Shown: in pieces, positions 1-7,423 of the stretch
How the letters are laid out: every line of letters begins with the position of its first letter
How positions within the stretch are numbered: the first letter of the stretch is position 1
NCBI GenBank assembly: GCA_030607655.1
Contig: JAUWJN010000040.1
Span: 1-11,955, forward strand
DNA: 11,955 nucleotides
Source of the DNA: a bacterium
GTDB taxonomy: Bacteria; Armatimonadota; Zipacnadia; Zipacnadales; Zipacnadaceae
Direction: 5' to 3'
Translations under genes and position numbers: made by a program
Notes under the pieces: generated by a model
Seen by the model: the letters and a program-made list of their open reading frames with translations, nothing else
What the model was told of the DNA's origin: nothing
The model's database searches: none

Positions 1-247
1 TCGAGGTTACAATAGGTTTGCCCGCTTGCTTTGCATTCTGAAAATGGGCGTAGGTCCAGAGGATAGAATATTGCGTTGTATTGAATAGATGTACGATATC
101 ATAACCAGAAAGGTCTGGTGCAGGCTCACAAGAAATGTCGATCTCAATCCCCGCCTTTTCCAGCTCCTCCTTAGTGTGCTCTAGCTGCACAGTATCGCCC
201 CCTGGAGCAGAGAACATATTAGGGCGAGGTTGCATTAACACGCGCAT
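1..247 (-). CDS. Glycosyltransferase, GT4-like N-terminal fragment (cut by the window edge)
   Basis: This is the first 82 codons of a minus-strand gene that runs off the left edge. The translation begins MRVLMQPRPNMFSAPGGD, followed by a helix-like stretch (TVQLEHTKEELEKAG), then IEIDIS and the segment GYDIVHLFN. A basic first strand, a P-G-G-D turn at residues 15-18, a helix and then D-I-V-H is the usual N-terminal Rossmann fold of retaining GT-B (GT4, 'group 1') glycosyltransferases, where this half forms the acceptor side. The ATG is supported by GGAGG seven nt upstream. The preceding gene ends 81 nt away and the spacer holds a small hairpin. It probably adds a sugar to the lipid-linked repeat unit at the cytoplasmic membrane. 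Donor and acceptor cannot be judged because the nucleotide-sugar-binding C-terminal half is missing. Confidence 0.75.
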   Translation of the reverse strand, partial: MRVLMQPRPNMFSAPGGDTVQLEHTKEELEKAGIEIDISCEPAPDLSGYDIVHLFNTTQYSILWTYAHFQNAKQAGKPIVTS

Positions 248-285
248 TATGTAGCCTCCGCAGCCGCCACGACTTCATTGCTGAT

Positions 286-304
286 GTGGGCAACCAGTGC
301 CCAC
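286..304 (-). other. Perfect 7-bp stem-loop before the glycosyltransferase gene
   Basis: Read on the minus strand, GTGGGCA and TGCCCAC form a perfect 7-bp stem around the 5-nt loop CTGGT. It lies in the 81-nt spacer between the pyruvyl transferase stop and the glycosyltransferase start, about 40 nt before the ATG. No T-run follows, so it does not look like an intrinsic terminator. It could be a processing or stability element, or simply chance. Confidence 0.4.
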
Positions 305-328
305 TTGCGTTTCAACAGGGCCTGGCGG

Positions 329-1600
329 TCAACTTTTCTCGAAGTATCGTTCACGAGCAGAAAGAACCTCCCTGAGTACCGGGCCCGCGCGCATCGCATC
401 GCGCTGAAACCGGGGTAATGAACCACACAAATGCTGTTGAATTTCCGCACGATTGCGGAGCAACTCATCAACTTTGGCAATTGCGGACTCTTTCGTAAAC
501 TCCTGCAGTGGCAGTACCCACTGGTCGTGGCCGTAGACGTATTGGGCCATGCCCATCGCCTTACGACTATAGGACAAAAACAGAGTAGGAACACCGCTGG
601 AGACGCCGGCAATGCCACAATGCATCCGCGCCGCTATTAACCCATCGCACCGGGCTAGCGCCCCCTTAGTCCGCATGGCTCCCAGTGTGGGCGGCAATAG
701 AGTCACATACTGACGAGACGCGCTTCCTAACAACGTCTTTAGATCTGCCAAATAGGAGTAGTCATCGTCGGCCGGATTCTGTGGACAGATGACGTGGGGA
801 ACCAGAAGTATATTGACATCCAACGCCGCTATGATCTTGGCCAGTATCACTGCCTGAAGCCGTTGCACATCCTTGATCCCCGCCGTTCCGGCTGTATGCC
901 GAGCTGACAAGGGACTGAGATTGACCGCCAATGTTGGTCTCCCGTTATCTGGGAGCGCAACGCCATCACCGGCTTGCTTAGCAACCAGTAGAAATGCGGG
1001 GTCGGCTACCAGGGTTGCCCTGTCGGCGAGGCCCAGGGTCTGAAGATATTCCAATGTAAGCGGCTCGCGACTAGTGACTAACGTGACATTGCGTAGCAGG
1101 TGCACAAACTTGTCAGCGGCAGGCGGCCACTCTTCAAATGGTCCCGCCGACGCCCCCCATAATACGAAGCTTTTCCCCAAAGCCGTCACCTGTTCGGCAA
1201 ATTCCACTTGCGGGAATACTGGTCTATCAGGATATGGCTTGGCGGGAAGGGTGAAAATATCACCACCAATTGAAATGAGGCAATCAGTTCCCTTTACCCA
1301 CCTAAGCGTCTCACGATATCGCCACTGGTCAGGCAGGTGCATGCGTCTCATGATGCCACCAAGCAAGCGGCGGGGAAGCTGGAAGGGTGGCATCCCGGCG
1401 ACTACCTGCACCTCGCAATCATCTAGTGCCGCGGCATCTTCGGCAGGCTGGCGGGACTGATAAAGGATGTCGCAATTAGGCCACACAGCTCGCAATATTT
1501 CAACAGTGCCACGCACAATGGCTTCGCAGCCATAGTTGTAGACTCCCAATATCCCGTGTAATAGAAATCGTGGTGCCACTCGCGCGTCCCGGCGATTCAT
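329..1600 (-). CDS. Polysaccharide pyruvyl transferase family protein (CsaB/WcaK-like)
   Basis: The protein has 423 aa, a normal length for the family, whose characterised members transfer pyruvate from phosphoenolpyruvate to a sugar as a ketal. Family landmarks are visible in order: the N-terminal loop GVYNYGCEAIVRG (19-31), which matches the usual N-x-G-(D/C)-E-A signature; DCLISIGGDIFTL (106-118); SFVLWGASAGPFE (144-156); VTSREPLTLEYL (175-186); LVADPAFLL (197-205); and the C-terminal glycine-rich stretch ARCDGLIAARMHCGIAG (316-332), including the conserved R-x-H, then GVPTLFLSYSRKAMGM. No signal peptide or membrane segment is seen, so it should be cytoplasmic. The ATG overlaps the stop of the FrhB-like gene (ATGA), and AAGGAA sits six nt upstream inside that gene, so the two are probably translationally coupled. 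It most likely pyruvylates the repeat unit, but the family also contains members of unproven activity. Confidence 0.88.
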   Translation of the reverse strand: MNRRDARVAPRFLLHGILGVYNYGCEAIVRGTVEILRAVWPNCDILYQSRQPAEDAAALDDCEVQVVAGMPPFQLPRRLLGGIMRRMHLPDQWRYRETLRWVKGTDCLISIGGDIFTLPAKPYPDRPVFPQVEFAEQVTALGKSFVLWGASAGPFEEWPPAADKFVHLLRNVTLVTSREPLTLEYLQTLGLADRATLVADPAFLLVAKQAGDGVALPDNGRPTLAVNLSPLSARHTAGTAGIKDVQRLQAVILAKIIAALDVNILLVPHVICPQNPADDDYSYLADLKTLLGSASRQYVTLLPPTLGAMRTKGALARCDGLIAARMHCGIAGVSSGVPTLFLSYSRKAMGMAQYVYGHDQWVLPLQEFTKESAIAKVDELLRNRAEIQQHLCGSLPRFQRDAMRAGPVLREVLSARERYFEKS

Positions 1601-3000
1601 AGCCGATTCCTTATGTGCCCGAATATGTTGGCCATCTTGCGCATCACGCGCCTGGGGCGAGACATAAGCCAGGGCATGACCTTCGTGAATATCACCTGAA
1701 AGGTGGCCAAGTCCCCCATAGCCACCCAGAAAGCAAATCTCCCGTACCCGCGCCCGTATCTATCCCATGCTCGCTTGCTTCGGTATTGAGTAGCCCGTTG
1801 CAGCCACCAATCGAAGCGCTCTTGCCAGCTAGCTGAGACTACTTCGGGGCCGGCCTCATTCTCCCGCGGCAGCCTCGCTCTGAGGAGTTCCTGTTTTCGG
1901 CGCACTTGGCTCTGTTGACTGAGCACTACCCGCTCAGGCGCAATCCTGTCGAGTTGGAGGTCATCTGCTGCAACGCCAGCGAGTAACAGTTTTTCCAACG
2001 CCTCAGTTCGCACAACCACTAAAGATGTGCCCTGGGGATCGGTTGCGTATTCCGGCAGCCATGCATCCATAAAACACGCATCAGCAACCTCGGCAAAGAC
2101 GTCTTTGCAGTAGTTGCATGCGTTATACCGAAAGTAGGCATTTCGCCCCAGGAAGTAGGGCAGGCTCATATATCGAAGGGAAGCGCTCCCTTTCTCTTCG
2201 CGATTAGTAGCAATAAAGCCGTAATCATTTGCTGGGCCGTCAGGCGACTTATGCCGATATATAATCTGTGCGATGTCGGTGAGGCAAGTCCCGCTTTTAG
2301 CTAAAAGCATCTCGGTATACATGGTATTCTGCAGCATGCCGCAGGCAAGTCCTAAAATGTAGCGTACTGACTGCTGAAGGCGGGGAAGTCGGGCGGTAGC
2401 CCTTCGTACAGCAGCGCACAGACAGGGAACGCCCACCACCGCCCAGCGGGTATCAGGTTCGGCCACCATCTCTCGCAGTAAGTCGGATATTGCCACCGGA
2501 TGATATACTGATCCCGCCGCCTCCCGGATCTCTTCAACCGATTGAGCCGCCTTGAATTCAAAGAGCGAGCCACTGCTTTGCGGCGCCAGTCTCACCACAG
2601 TAACCTTGTCGACTAGTCCGTTCGTTAGAAGCGCTTCCAAGCACCAAGTCACCAGTCCCCCCGAAGCTCCCCGCGACCGGCGGTTTTCCACCTGTGAAAA
2701 CCCGACGAAACAGCACCGCTGCCATCCAATGTGTTCTTGGAACGTAGCTGCCGATTGGGCCTTCGGGCCGTATAGATTGACATTATCCTGACGGGGATCA
2801 TAAAGCCCGTTAGCAAATGGACAGACCCGCAGACACAAGTCACAGTGCTCAGAACACTTGTCAACGCAATAGGCTGCGAGATCCCCGTTGGCCAGCGTAC
2901 ACATATCCAAGGCGCTGCTCGGGCAAACGCCAACGCATACCCCACAGCCGCTGCACAGGCCGTGGTCAACCACTTGGGTAACAACATTTGTCAGGGCCAT
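1597..3000 (-). CDS. FrhB-like coenzyme F420 hydrogenase/dehydrogenase beta-subunit family iron-sulfur protein
   Basis: The 467-aa protein opens with two ferredoxin-type cluster motifs: C16-x2-C19-x2-C22-x3-C26-P, and a variant C49-x3-C53-x2-C56-x3-C60-P. The FrhB-family flavin domain follows: RGASGGLVTW (110-119), WAVVGVPCLCAAVRRA (186-201), YILGLACGM (214-222) and the C-terminal Y-N-A-C295-x2-C298-K-D block with ADACFMDAW (306-314), which matches the R-C-x2-C-x-D and A-D-x3-G-D-x-W region of FrhB. Characterised relatives move electrons between iron-sulfur clusters, a flavin and F420 or another acceptor. Copies inside polysaccharide clusters next to pyruvyl transferases are common, but as far as I know their substrate is not established. 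It lies 45 nt behind wzx (SD-like AGGA, five nt before the ATG) and overlaps the pyruvyl transferase by 4 bp. I infer a redox step on a sugar or on the pyruvyl group. The basic C-terminal tail may touch the membrane. Confidence 0.85.
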   Translation of the reverse strand: MALTNVVTQVVDHGLCSGCGVCVGVCPSSALDMCTLANGDLAAYCVDKCSEHCDLCLRVCPFANGLYDPRQDNVNLYGPKAQSAATFQEHIGWQRCCFVGFSQVENRRSRGASGGLVTWCLEALLTNGLVDKVTVVRLAPQSSGSLFEFKAAQSVEEIREAAGSVYHPVAISDLLREMVAEPDTRWAVVGVPCLCAAVRRATARLPRLQQSVRYILGLACGMLQNTMYTEMLLAKSGTCLTDIAQIIYRHKSPDGPANDYGFIATNREEKGSASLRYMSLPYFLGRNAYFRYNACNYCKDVFAEVADACFMDAWLPEYATDPQGTSLVVVRTEALEKLLLAGVAADDLQLDRIAPERVVLSQQSQVRRKQELLRARLPRENEAGPEVVSASWQERFDWWLQRATQYRSKRAWDRYGRGYGRFAFWVAMGDLATFQVIFTKVMPWLMSRPRRVMRKMANIFGHIRNRL

Positions 3001-3045
3001 ATATGTCCTGTCGCCAGCGCAAAGCTTTTGGGATGTTCGTAGAGT

Positions 3046-4530
3046 TCACATTTTCTCTGTACTATGAGATAGACGTCTGAAGGCCGTGAACAAAAACAGA
3101 ACTCCAAACAGCAAAGACACAATACGAACGGCCAGCGAGTAACCAAGCAATGTAACTGAACAGAGTCCGGCGATAGTCACCCAGACAATTGCCGCCTCTT
3201 TCGATATAATGGTTTCTTTAGGAACAAGGCCGCGTCTTGTATACAGCGGGACGAAAACAATTGTGTTTAGCGCATAGGCTAGGGTAAAGGCAATAGCAAG
3301 CCCCACTGCTCCCCAGCGTACCAAGCCTAGAAAACTGCCCAACAGAAGTACTGACCACACGGCATTGCTGATGTATCCCCACCACATCAGGTTTTTGGCA
3401 GCCAGAACTCTCGCCAGTCCCTGTTTGTATAGCATTATGCATGAGAAGAACATGACCAAGACAAGCACGCGACTGGACTGAACACCTGTGAAATCCGCTC
3501 CATAGACCAGCCCCAATATCTCCGGAACGCATATCAGAGGAAGAGCCACCATAATTCCCAGTACCCAGGAAAATAGAATATTTGCCCGATTAAACCGTTC
3601 ACTTGCCGCTCCCTCTCGTGAAGCGAGGATAGGCAACGCGGCGGCTCCCGAAGTTGCTCCGAACAGGTTTGAGAGTGCCTGAAATCGGGTAGCCGCATTG
3701 AAAATACCCATTTCGGCATATCCAGTGGGTTGATTGACCAGCAGGGCGTTGGCGGCCCACCTGACCGGGGCAACCATTGACTGGCTCAGGACGGCAGGCA
3801 ACGAGAATTGCCACAGGATGGGCAATTCTGAGCGTATGCCCCGGTACGATACTGAAATGTGTGCCTTGCGAACTTCCTCCTGCAAGAATAGACGATTAAT
3901 TGACCAGCCTACCATTGCCGCGACCACCTGAGCAGCAACAGCACCACGGAGTTGCCAAAAGTATACGCCCGCGACGATCAAAGGAAAGGTCAGTACTCCC
4001 CGATACAGACTGGCCTTGGCAATGGTCTTGAATGCTTCCAGGCCGCATAGCGCACCAATTTGGGCACCGTTAAGCGCCTCGAAGAATAATACTCCACAAC
4101 CAATTTGTAGTTCCGGCCTCAGATGAGGAGCGTTGATGATGTGGGTAGCGAGGTAGGGCGCCAGGAAGAATAACACGGCTGAGATCGTGGCCGCGGAGCA
4201 AATGGCCACCACGGTGGATATACCAATGATTCGTCCGGCACGAGCAGAATCATCGGCCCGAAACTCGGCAATATGCTTGGTGGCTGTCAGTCCTAACCCC
4301 AGCCCCGCGAAGATGCCGAACATGCCAACTGTGCCCAGGATCATGCCTAACTCGCCAAAGCCGATCTTGCCCAAAATGCGCGCGGTTACGATGGAGGCCA
4401 CCAGACCTAGCCCTTGGAATATCCCCGTTCCCACCAGAGACCAAAACGCCCCGGTTCCTAGCCTCGCCCGCAGAGACTTTGCCGGAAGCGCTTCCTGTAG
4501 ACGGTTTCTAAGTAGTTCAGGTAGCCCCAT
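3046..4530 (-). CDS. wzx: Wzx-type polysaccharide flippase (oligosaccharide transporter, MATE-like fold)
   Basis: This 494-aa, strongly hydrophobic protein has about a dozen predicted membrane spans through its whole length. After a short basic head (residues 1-25) comes GAFWSLVGTGIFQGLGLVAS (27-46) and the family-typical segment ARILGKIGFGELGM (50-63), which matches the A-R-x-L-G-x-x-x-F-G-x-x-x motif of Wzx/RfbX-like transporters. A second homologous half appears to begin near residue 235 (ELPILWQFSLPAVLSQS). The family flips undecaprenyl-pyrophosphate-linked repeat units across the cytoplasmic membrane, which fits the neighbouring initiating transferase and Wza/Wzc genes. The ATG at 4530 is the only reasonable upstream start, because an in-frame TAA lies five codons before it, yet no Shine-Dalgarno sequence precedes it. 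The 111-nt leader holds a hairpin. Substrate specificity cannot be read from sequence. Confidence 0.9.
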   Translation of the reverse strand: MGLPELLRNRLQEALPAKSLRARLGTGAFWSLVGTGIFQGLGLVASIVTARILGKIGFGELGMILGTVGMFGIFAGLGLGLTATKHIAEFRADDSARAGRIIGISTVVAICSAATISAVLFFLAPYLATHIINAPHLRPELQIGCGVLFFEALNGAQIGALCGLEAFKTIAKASLYRGVLTFPLIVAGVYFWQLRGAVAAQVVAAMVGWSINRLFLQEEVRKAHISVSYRGIRSELPILWQFSLPAVLSQSMVAPVRWAANALLVNQPTGYAEMGIFNAATRFQALSNLFGATSGAAALPILASREGAASERFNRANILFSWVLGIMVALPLICVPEILGLVYGADFTGVQSSRVLVLVMFFSCIMLYKQGLARVLAAKNLMWWGYISNAVWSVLLLGSFLGLVRWGAVGLAIAFTLAYALNTIVFVPLYTRRGLVPKETIISKEAAIVWVTIAGLCSVTLLGYSLAVRIVSLLFGVLFLFTAFRRLSHSTEKM

Positions 4531-4555
4531 AATATGATGTTGATGTTATTGACGA

Positions 4556-4580
4556 GCCGGGAGCCGAATCTTCGGCCGGC
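4556..4580 (-). other. Bulged stem-loop in the wzx leader
   Basis: Within the 111-nt spacer before wzx, minus-strand GCCG-GCCGA pairs with TCGGC and then CGGC across a 3-nt bulge, leaving the 4-nt loop AGAT: a 9-bp stem in all. On the minus-strand transcript ACCTCCT (4587-4581) sits directly before it, a sequence able to pair with a Shine-Dalgarno motif. No T-run follows, so a terminator is unlikely. A regulatory or RNA-processing role is only a suggestion. Confidence 0.4.
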
Positions 4581-4641
4581 AGGAGGTACTGAATACTATT
4601 GAGCCTGTGCTCGTTACCTTTGCTGTGTCTTTCTTGTGGTG

Positions 4642-5364
4642 TCAAGCTACGAGCCTGAGGTCGTCTTCATCTTTCTTTGCGCTGCTCCGGACAGCATCAT
4701 TCACCCTTGCGTACTGTTCCAGGCACCCGATATCAACCCAGGATTCCTTGATGGGATAACTAAGTACCGGCGAGCCGTTCTGGCAAAGATGCTGTACCAA
4801 ATCAGTCATTTGATAGGGCTGGCCCCTTGGTATTAACTCTATCGCCTCCGGGCTGAGGACGGCTATCCCGGCAAAGATATCAAAGTTCAGTTGCGGCTTC
4901 TCAGTAATGCCCAGGACGCGGCTATTCTCCGTCTCCAGGACGCCATATTCCACTTGTGTTGAGTGCGACACCGAGCAGACGGTTAGCACTGGCTCACGCT
5001 CCTGGTGAAAGGCGTAAATATCCCGCAATGACGCTTCGGTGAGCAAATCCCCGTTAATAGTCAGCACGGGCTCGTCCGCGGGCAGGTTCAGCAGCTTCAG
5101 AGGCCCAGCGGTGCCCAGGCGCTGTTTTTCCCGAAAGTAGCGGATATTGACGCGAAAGCTCGAACCGTCGCCGAAGTAAGACTCAATCATCTCGCCTTTA
5201 TAGCCGGTAGCGATGTGGATATCTTGGAATCCTTCTCGCCGAAGCTGTTCAATTATCAGTTGCAATATAGGTTTGCTGTTGACCGGCAGCAACGGTTTGG
5301 GAACAGATTCGGTCAGAGGTCGGAGCCGCTTTCCTTCTCCGCCAGCTAGTATCGCTGCCCTCAT
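4642..5364 (-). CDS. Sugar-1-phosphate nucleotidyltransferase (PtmE/RmlA-like)
   Basis: The 240-aa protein is a single NTP_transferase domain. It shows the nucleotide-binding signature LAGGEGKRLRPLT (6-18) with KPLLPV (23-28), GTAGPL (84-89), the metal/nucleotide G-D pair in INGDLL (103-108), the E-K-P sugar-site motif (155-157) and a terminal WVDIG (209-213). The family joins a sugar-1-phosphate to an NTP, giving an NDP-sugar and pyrophosphate in the cytoplasm. The pattern GYKGEMIESYFGDG with the later GTAG block resembles the PtmE-type GlcN-1-P guanylyltransferase and mannose-1-P guanylyltransferase branch more than it does classical RmlA. There is no C-terminal hexapeptide (acyltransferase) domain. 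An ATG also exists at 5370, but AAGGAAGG touches it directly and lies six nt before the ATG at 5364, so I chose 5364. The dehydratase gene ends 12 nt upstream and probably uses the product. Confidence 0.85.
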   Translation of the reverse strand: MRAAILAGGEGKRLRPLTESVPKPLLPVNSKPILQLIIEQLRREGFQDIHIATGYKGEMIESYFGDGSSFRVNIRYFREKQRLGTAGPLKLLNLPADEPVLTINGDLLTEASLRDIYAFHQEREPVLTVCSVSHSTQVEYGVLETENSRVLGITEKPQLNFDIFAGIAVLSPEAIELIPRGQPYQMTDLVQHLCQNGSPVLSYPIKESWVDIGCLEQYARVNDAVRSSAKKDEDDLRLVA

Positions 5365-5370
5365 GATCAT

Positions 5371-5378
5371 CCTTCCTT
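5371..5378 (-). promoter_or_regulatory. Ribosome-binding site that decides the nucleotidyltransferase start
   Basis: Minus-strand AAGGAAGG overlaps the TAA stop of the dehydratase gene. It directly abuts one ATG (5370) and stands six nt before the next in-frame ATG (5364). Only the second has normal ribosome spacing. Confidence 0.6.
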
Positions 5379-6369
5379 ATGTTACGTACTGCCCCGGGCT
5401 GTACAAAGACAATCTATTGGAAATCCACTCAATTGTGGTTCGCAGTCCCTGGTCCAGATCAACCTGTGGCTGCCAACCCAGAAGTTGGCTGGCTTGGGAA
5501 TTGTCAGCCAGAAGCTGCTGCACTTCACTGCGCGGGGGGCGAATCCTACTGGCGTCGAAGACTATCTCTATGTCGCGGGCAGTTAACTGAACAATCCGTT
5601 GCGCCAGGTCGCTGATGGACATATCTTCACCGTAACCCAGGTTTATTGTCTGCCCTTCTACATTGTTCTCCACAGTGGCGGCGGCAATGAATCCCGACAC
5701 CGTATCAGCGACATAGGTCAGGTCGCGCCGCGGGTGCATCGCCCCCAGCAACACTTGGTCTTGGGTGAGAGCCTGCGTGATTATGGTCGGGATGACGGCG
5801 CGGTCAGACTGACGCGGACCGTAGGTATTAAACGGACGGATTGTGACCACAGGTAAGTCGTACGAGAGGTGAAATGATTCCGCCAACTTATCGGCGGCAA
5901 TCTTGCTGGCTGAATACGGCGATTGGGCATTGAGGGGATGTTTCTCGTCTATGGGAACATATTCGGCAGTCCCGTAGACCTCACTGGTAGAGGTATGAAT
6001 GACCCTCCGTACCCCTACCTCGCGGGCGGCCAACAGCACGTTGAGGGTGCCGCCAATGTTTGTTGCCATTACCTCCCGGGGGTGTACATACGAGTATGGA
6101 ATAGGGATTATCGCGCCCAGATGAAAAACTATCTCCATATCATCAACTGCCTGCCGCACCCCATCAGGGTCTCTAAGATCGCCCATTACTATCTCTACAC
6201 TCTCCTGTATCTCATATGGCAACATCCTCAGAAGGCCAGGGTCGTTGCGCGAGTTGTAGCGAACAAAACATCTCACCTTGGCGCCGCGCCGCACAAGTTG
6301 CTCGGTCAGATGACTGCCGATGAAACCGCCCGCGCCTGTTACAAGCACAGCACTGTCTTTAATGTCCAT
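5377..6369 (-). CDS. NAD(P)-dependent sugar-nucleotide 4,6-dehydratase (extended SDR, LegB/GMD-like)
   Basis: This 330-aa extended short-chain dehydrogenase has the Rossmann glycine motif TGAGGFIGSH (11-20), an acidic turn GDLRD (63-67), the segment HLGAIIPIPYSY (83-94), the catalytic stretch TSTSEVYG (126-133), the Y152-x3-K156 pair and RPFNTYGPRQ (178-187). Thr128-x-Glu130 with Tyr152/Lys156 matches 4,6-dehydratases (GDP-mannose or UDP/GDP-GlcNAc type) rather than 4-epimerases. RYNSRNDPG (37-45) and the overall pattern resemble LegB enzymes of the legionaminic acid route. It would remove water from an NDP-hexose to give a 4-keto-6-deoxy sugar. The frame can be extended to 6468, but that runs 94 bp into the upstream gene. 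The ATG at 6369 starts right before the fold, with AGGAGAGGA upstream at slightly long spacing (13 nt). The next gene probably supplies its NDP-sugar. Confidence 0.87.
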   Translation of the reverse strand: MDIKDSAVLVTGAGGFIGSHLTEQLVRRGAKVRCFVRYNSRNDPGLLRMLPYEIQESVEIVMGDLRDPDGVRQAVDDMEIVFHLGAIIPIPYSYVHPREVMATNIGGTLNVLLAAREVGVRRVIHTSTSEVYGTAEYVPIDEKHPLNAQSPYSASKIAADKLAESFHLSYDLPVVTIRPFNTYGPRQSDRAVIPTIITQALTQDQVLLGAMHPRRDLTYVADTVSGFIAAATVENNVEGQTINLGYGEDMSISDLAQRIVQLTARDIEIVFDASRIRPPRSEVQQLLADNSQASQLLGWQPQVDLDQGLRTTIEWISNRLSLYSPGQYVT

Positions 6370-6374
6370 CCGCT

Positions 6375-7397
6375 TCAGTAATCCTCTCCTTGATAGCGCA
6401 GAAAATCCATTCGTAGATAGAATATGGCCAGTGACAGATAAACTATTAGCGCCACGGCCAAGGCCCACTGCCAGGACAGAAATGAGCTGAGAACCGCTAA
6501 AGCGCCCAGAACTGCCCCCACCGCGTACGAGCCCAGGGCTACGCCCCGTTGCGAGAGGTCATAGCGACTGATTGCCTGATTGTAATAGTGTCCTAAGTCG
6601 CCGCCCAATATTGGCCGCCGATGGATAGCGCGCCGAACCATACATGAGAGCGTATCAAATATAGGAATCCCCAGGGCGATTACCCCGGCGAAGAAGATAG
6701 AGAGTCGCTGTGAGGTTACCACCATCGTCAAGGGAATCGCCGCCAGTATGAAACCGAGAAACAGGCTACCAGTGTCACCCATAAATGTCTTAGAGGGGTA
6801 GAAGTTGTACACCAGAAAGCCCCCACTTGCTCCACAGACGGCGGCTGATAGCATCCCCATGTTGGGCGCGCCATGAGTCGAGGCGATTATGGCGAACGCG
6901 GCTGCCGCTATTAGCGATATTCCGGCGGCCAGGCCATCCATACCGTCAACCAGGTTAACCGCGTTGGTGACTCCTACGATCCAGGCCACCGCAAGAGGCA
7001 GGCAGATAGCCAGTGGCAGAACCTGCAGGTGAACGCCCGCCACGATGAGCGTACTAGCAGCAGCCAGTTCTACTGCCAGTTTGCCCCCCCACGGGAGACG
7101 GGCTATATCATCCAAGAGGCCAGCGGCGCACATGGCGCTTGCTCCCGCACCAATCGCCGCCAGCGGCCAGACGGAATTCATAACATCTACCCCTAGCGGC
7201 ACCATCATTGTTCCGGCGACCAATACTGCCGCCCATATCGCTAAGCCCCCGGCGGTGGGCATAGGCTGCCAGTGGACCTTAGAGCCGCCCGGCGGCGGTT
7301 TCACTACTATGTCGTAGCGCTTAGCAATCTTTATGCACACTGGCGTGAAGCCCAGTGCTAGTAGTGCGGCTATGGCTCCTACCAATATTGTAAGCAT
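6375..7397 (-). CDS. Polyprenyl-phosphate sugar-1-phosphate transferase (MraY/WecA/TagO family)
   Basis: This 340-aa multi-span membrane protein has the cytoplasmic catalytic motifs of the family in order: LLDD (94-97, metal-binding aspartates); K106-LAVE; NAVNLVDGMDGLA (145-157); YNFYPSKTFMGDTGSLFLG (197-215); PIFDTL (245-250); and the basic loop HRRPILGGDLGHYYNQAI (259-276). The family transfers a sugar-1-phosphate, usually GlcNAc-1-P, from a UDP-sugar to undecaprenyl phosphate, which would be the first committed step of repeat-unit assembly. The last loop differs from the H-x-H-H of E. coli WecA and reads G-H-Y-Y-N-Q, a variation also found in non-proteobacterial relatives. MraY itself is unlikely, given the context and the motif spacing. 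AGAGGT lies seven nt before the ATG. Spacing is 26 nt from wzc and 5 nt to the dehydratase, so it is in one operon with both. Confidence 0.9.
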   Translation of the reverse strand: MLTILVGAIAALLALGFTPVCIKIAKRYDIVVKPPPGGSKVHWQPMPTAGGLAIWAAVLVAGTMMVPLGVDVMNSVWPLAAIGAGASAMCAAGLLDDIARLPWGGKLAVELAAASTLIVAGVHLQVLPLAICLPLAVAWIVGVTNAVNLVDGMDGLAAGISLIAAAAFAIIASTHGAPNMGMLSAAVCGASGGFLVYNFYPSKTFMGDTGSLFLGFILAAIPLTMVVTSQRLSIFFAGVIALGIPIFDTLSCMVRRAIHRRPILGGDLGHYYNQAISRYDLSQRGVALGSYAVGAVLGALAVLSSFLSWQWALAVALIVYLSLAIFYLRMDFLRYQGEDY

Positions 7398-7423
7398 AGC
7401 ACATACCTCTGTGTCTTAGGTCC

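Noticed and set aside
247..618. Minus-strand open frame of 123 codons ending at the left glycosyltransferase start
   Set aside because: It overlaps the pyruvyl transferase C-terminus in another frame and shows no recognisable motif.
4484..4495. Perfect 12-bp palindrome GGAAGCGCTTCC near the start of wzx
   Set aside because: It lies inside coding sequence, and about three such palindromes are expected by chance in a window of this size.
6370..6468. In-frame N-terminal extension of the dehydratase to an upstream ATG
   Set aside because: It would overlap the upstream membrane transferase by 94 bp, and the extra 33 residues match nothing in the SDR fold, which begins right after the ATG at 6369.
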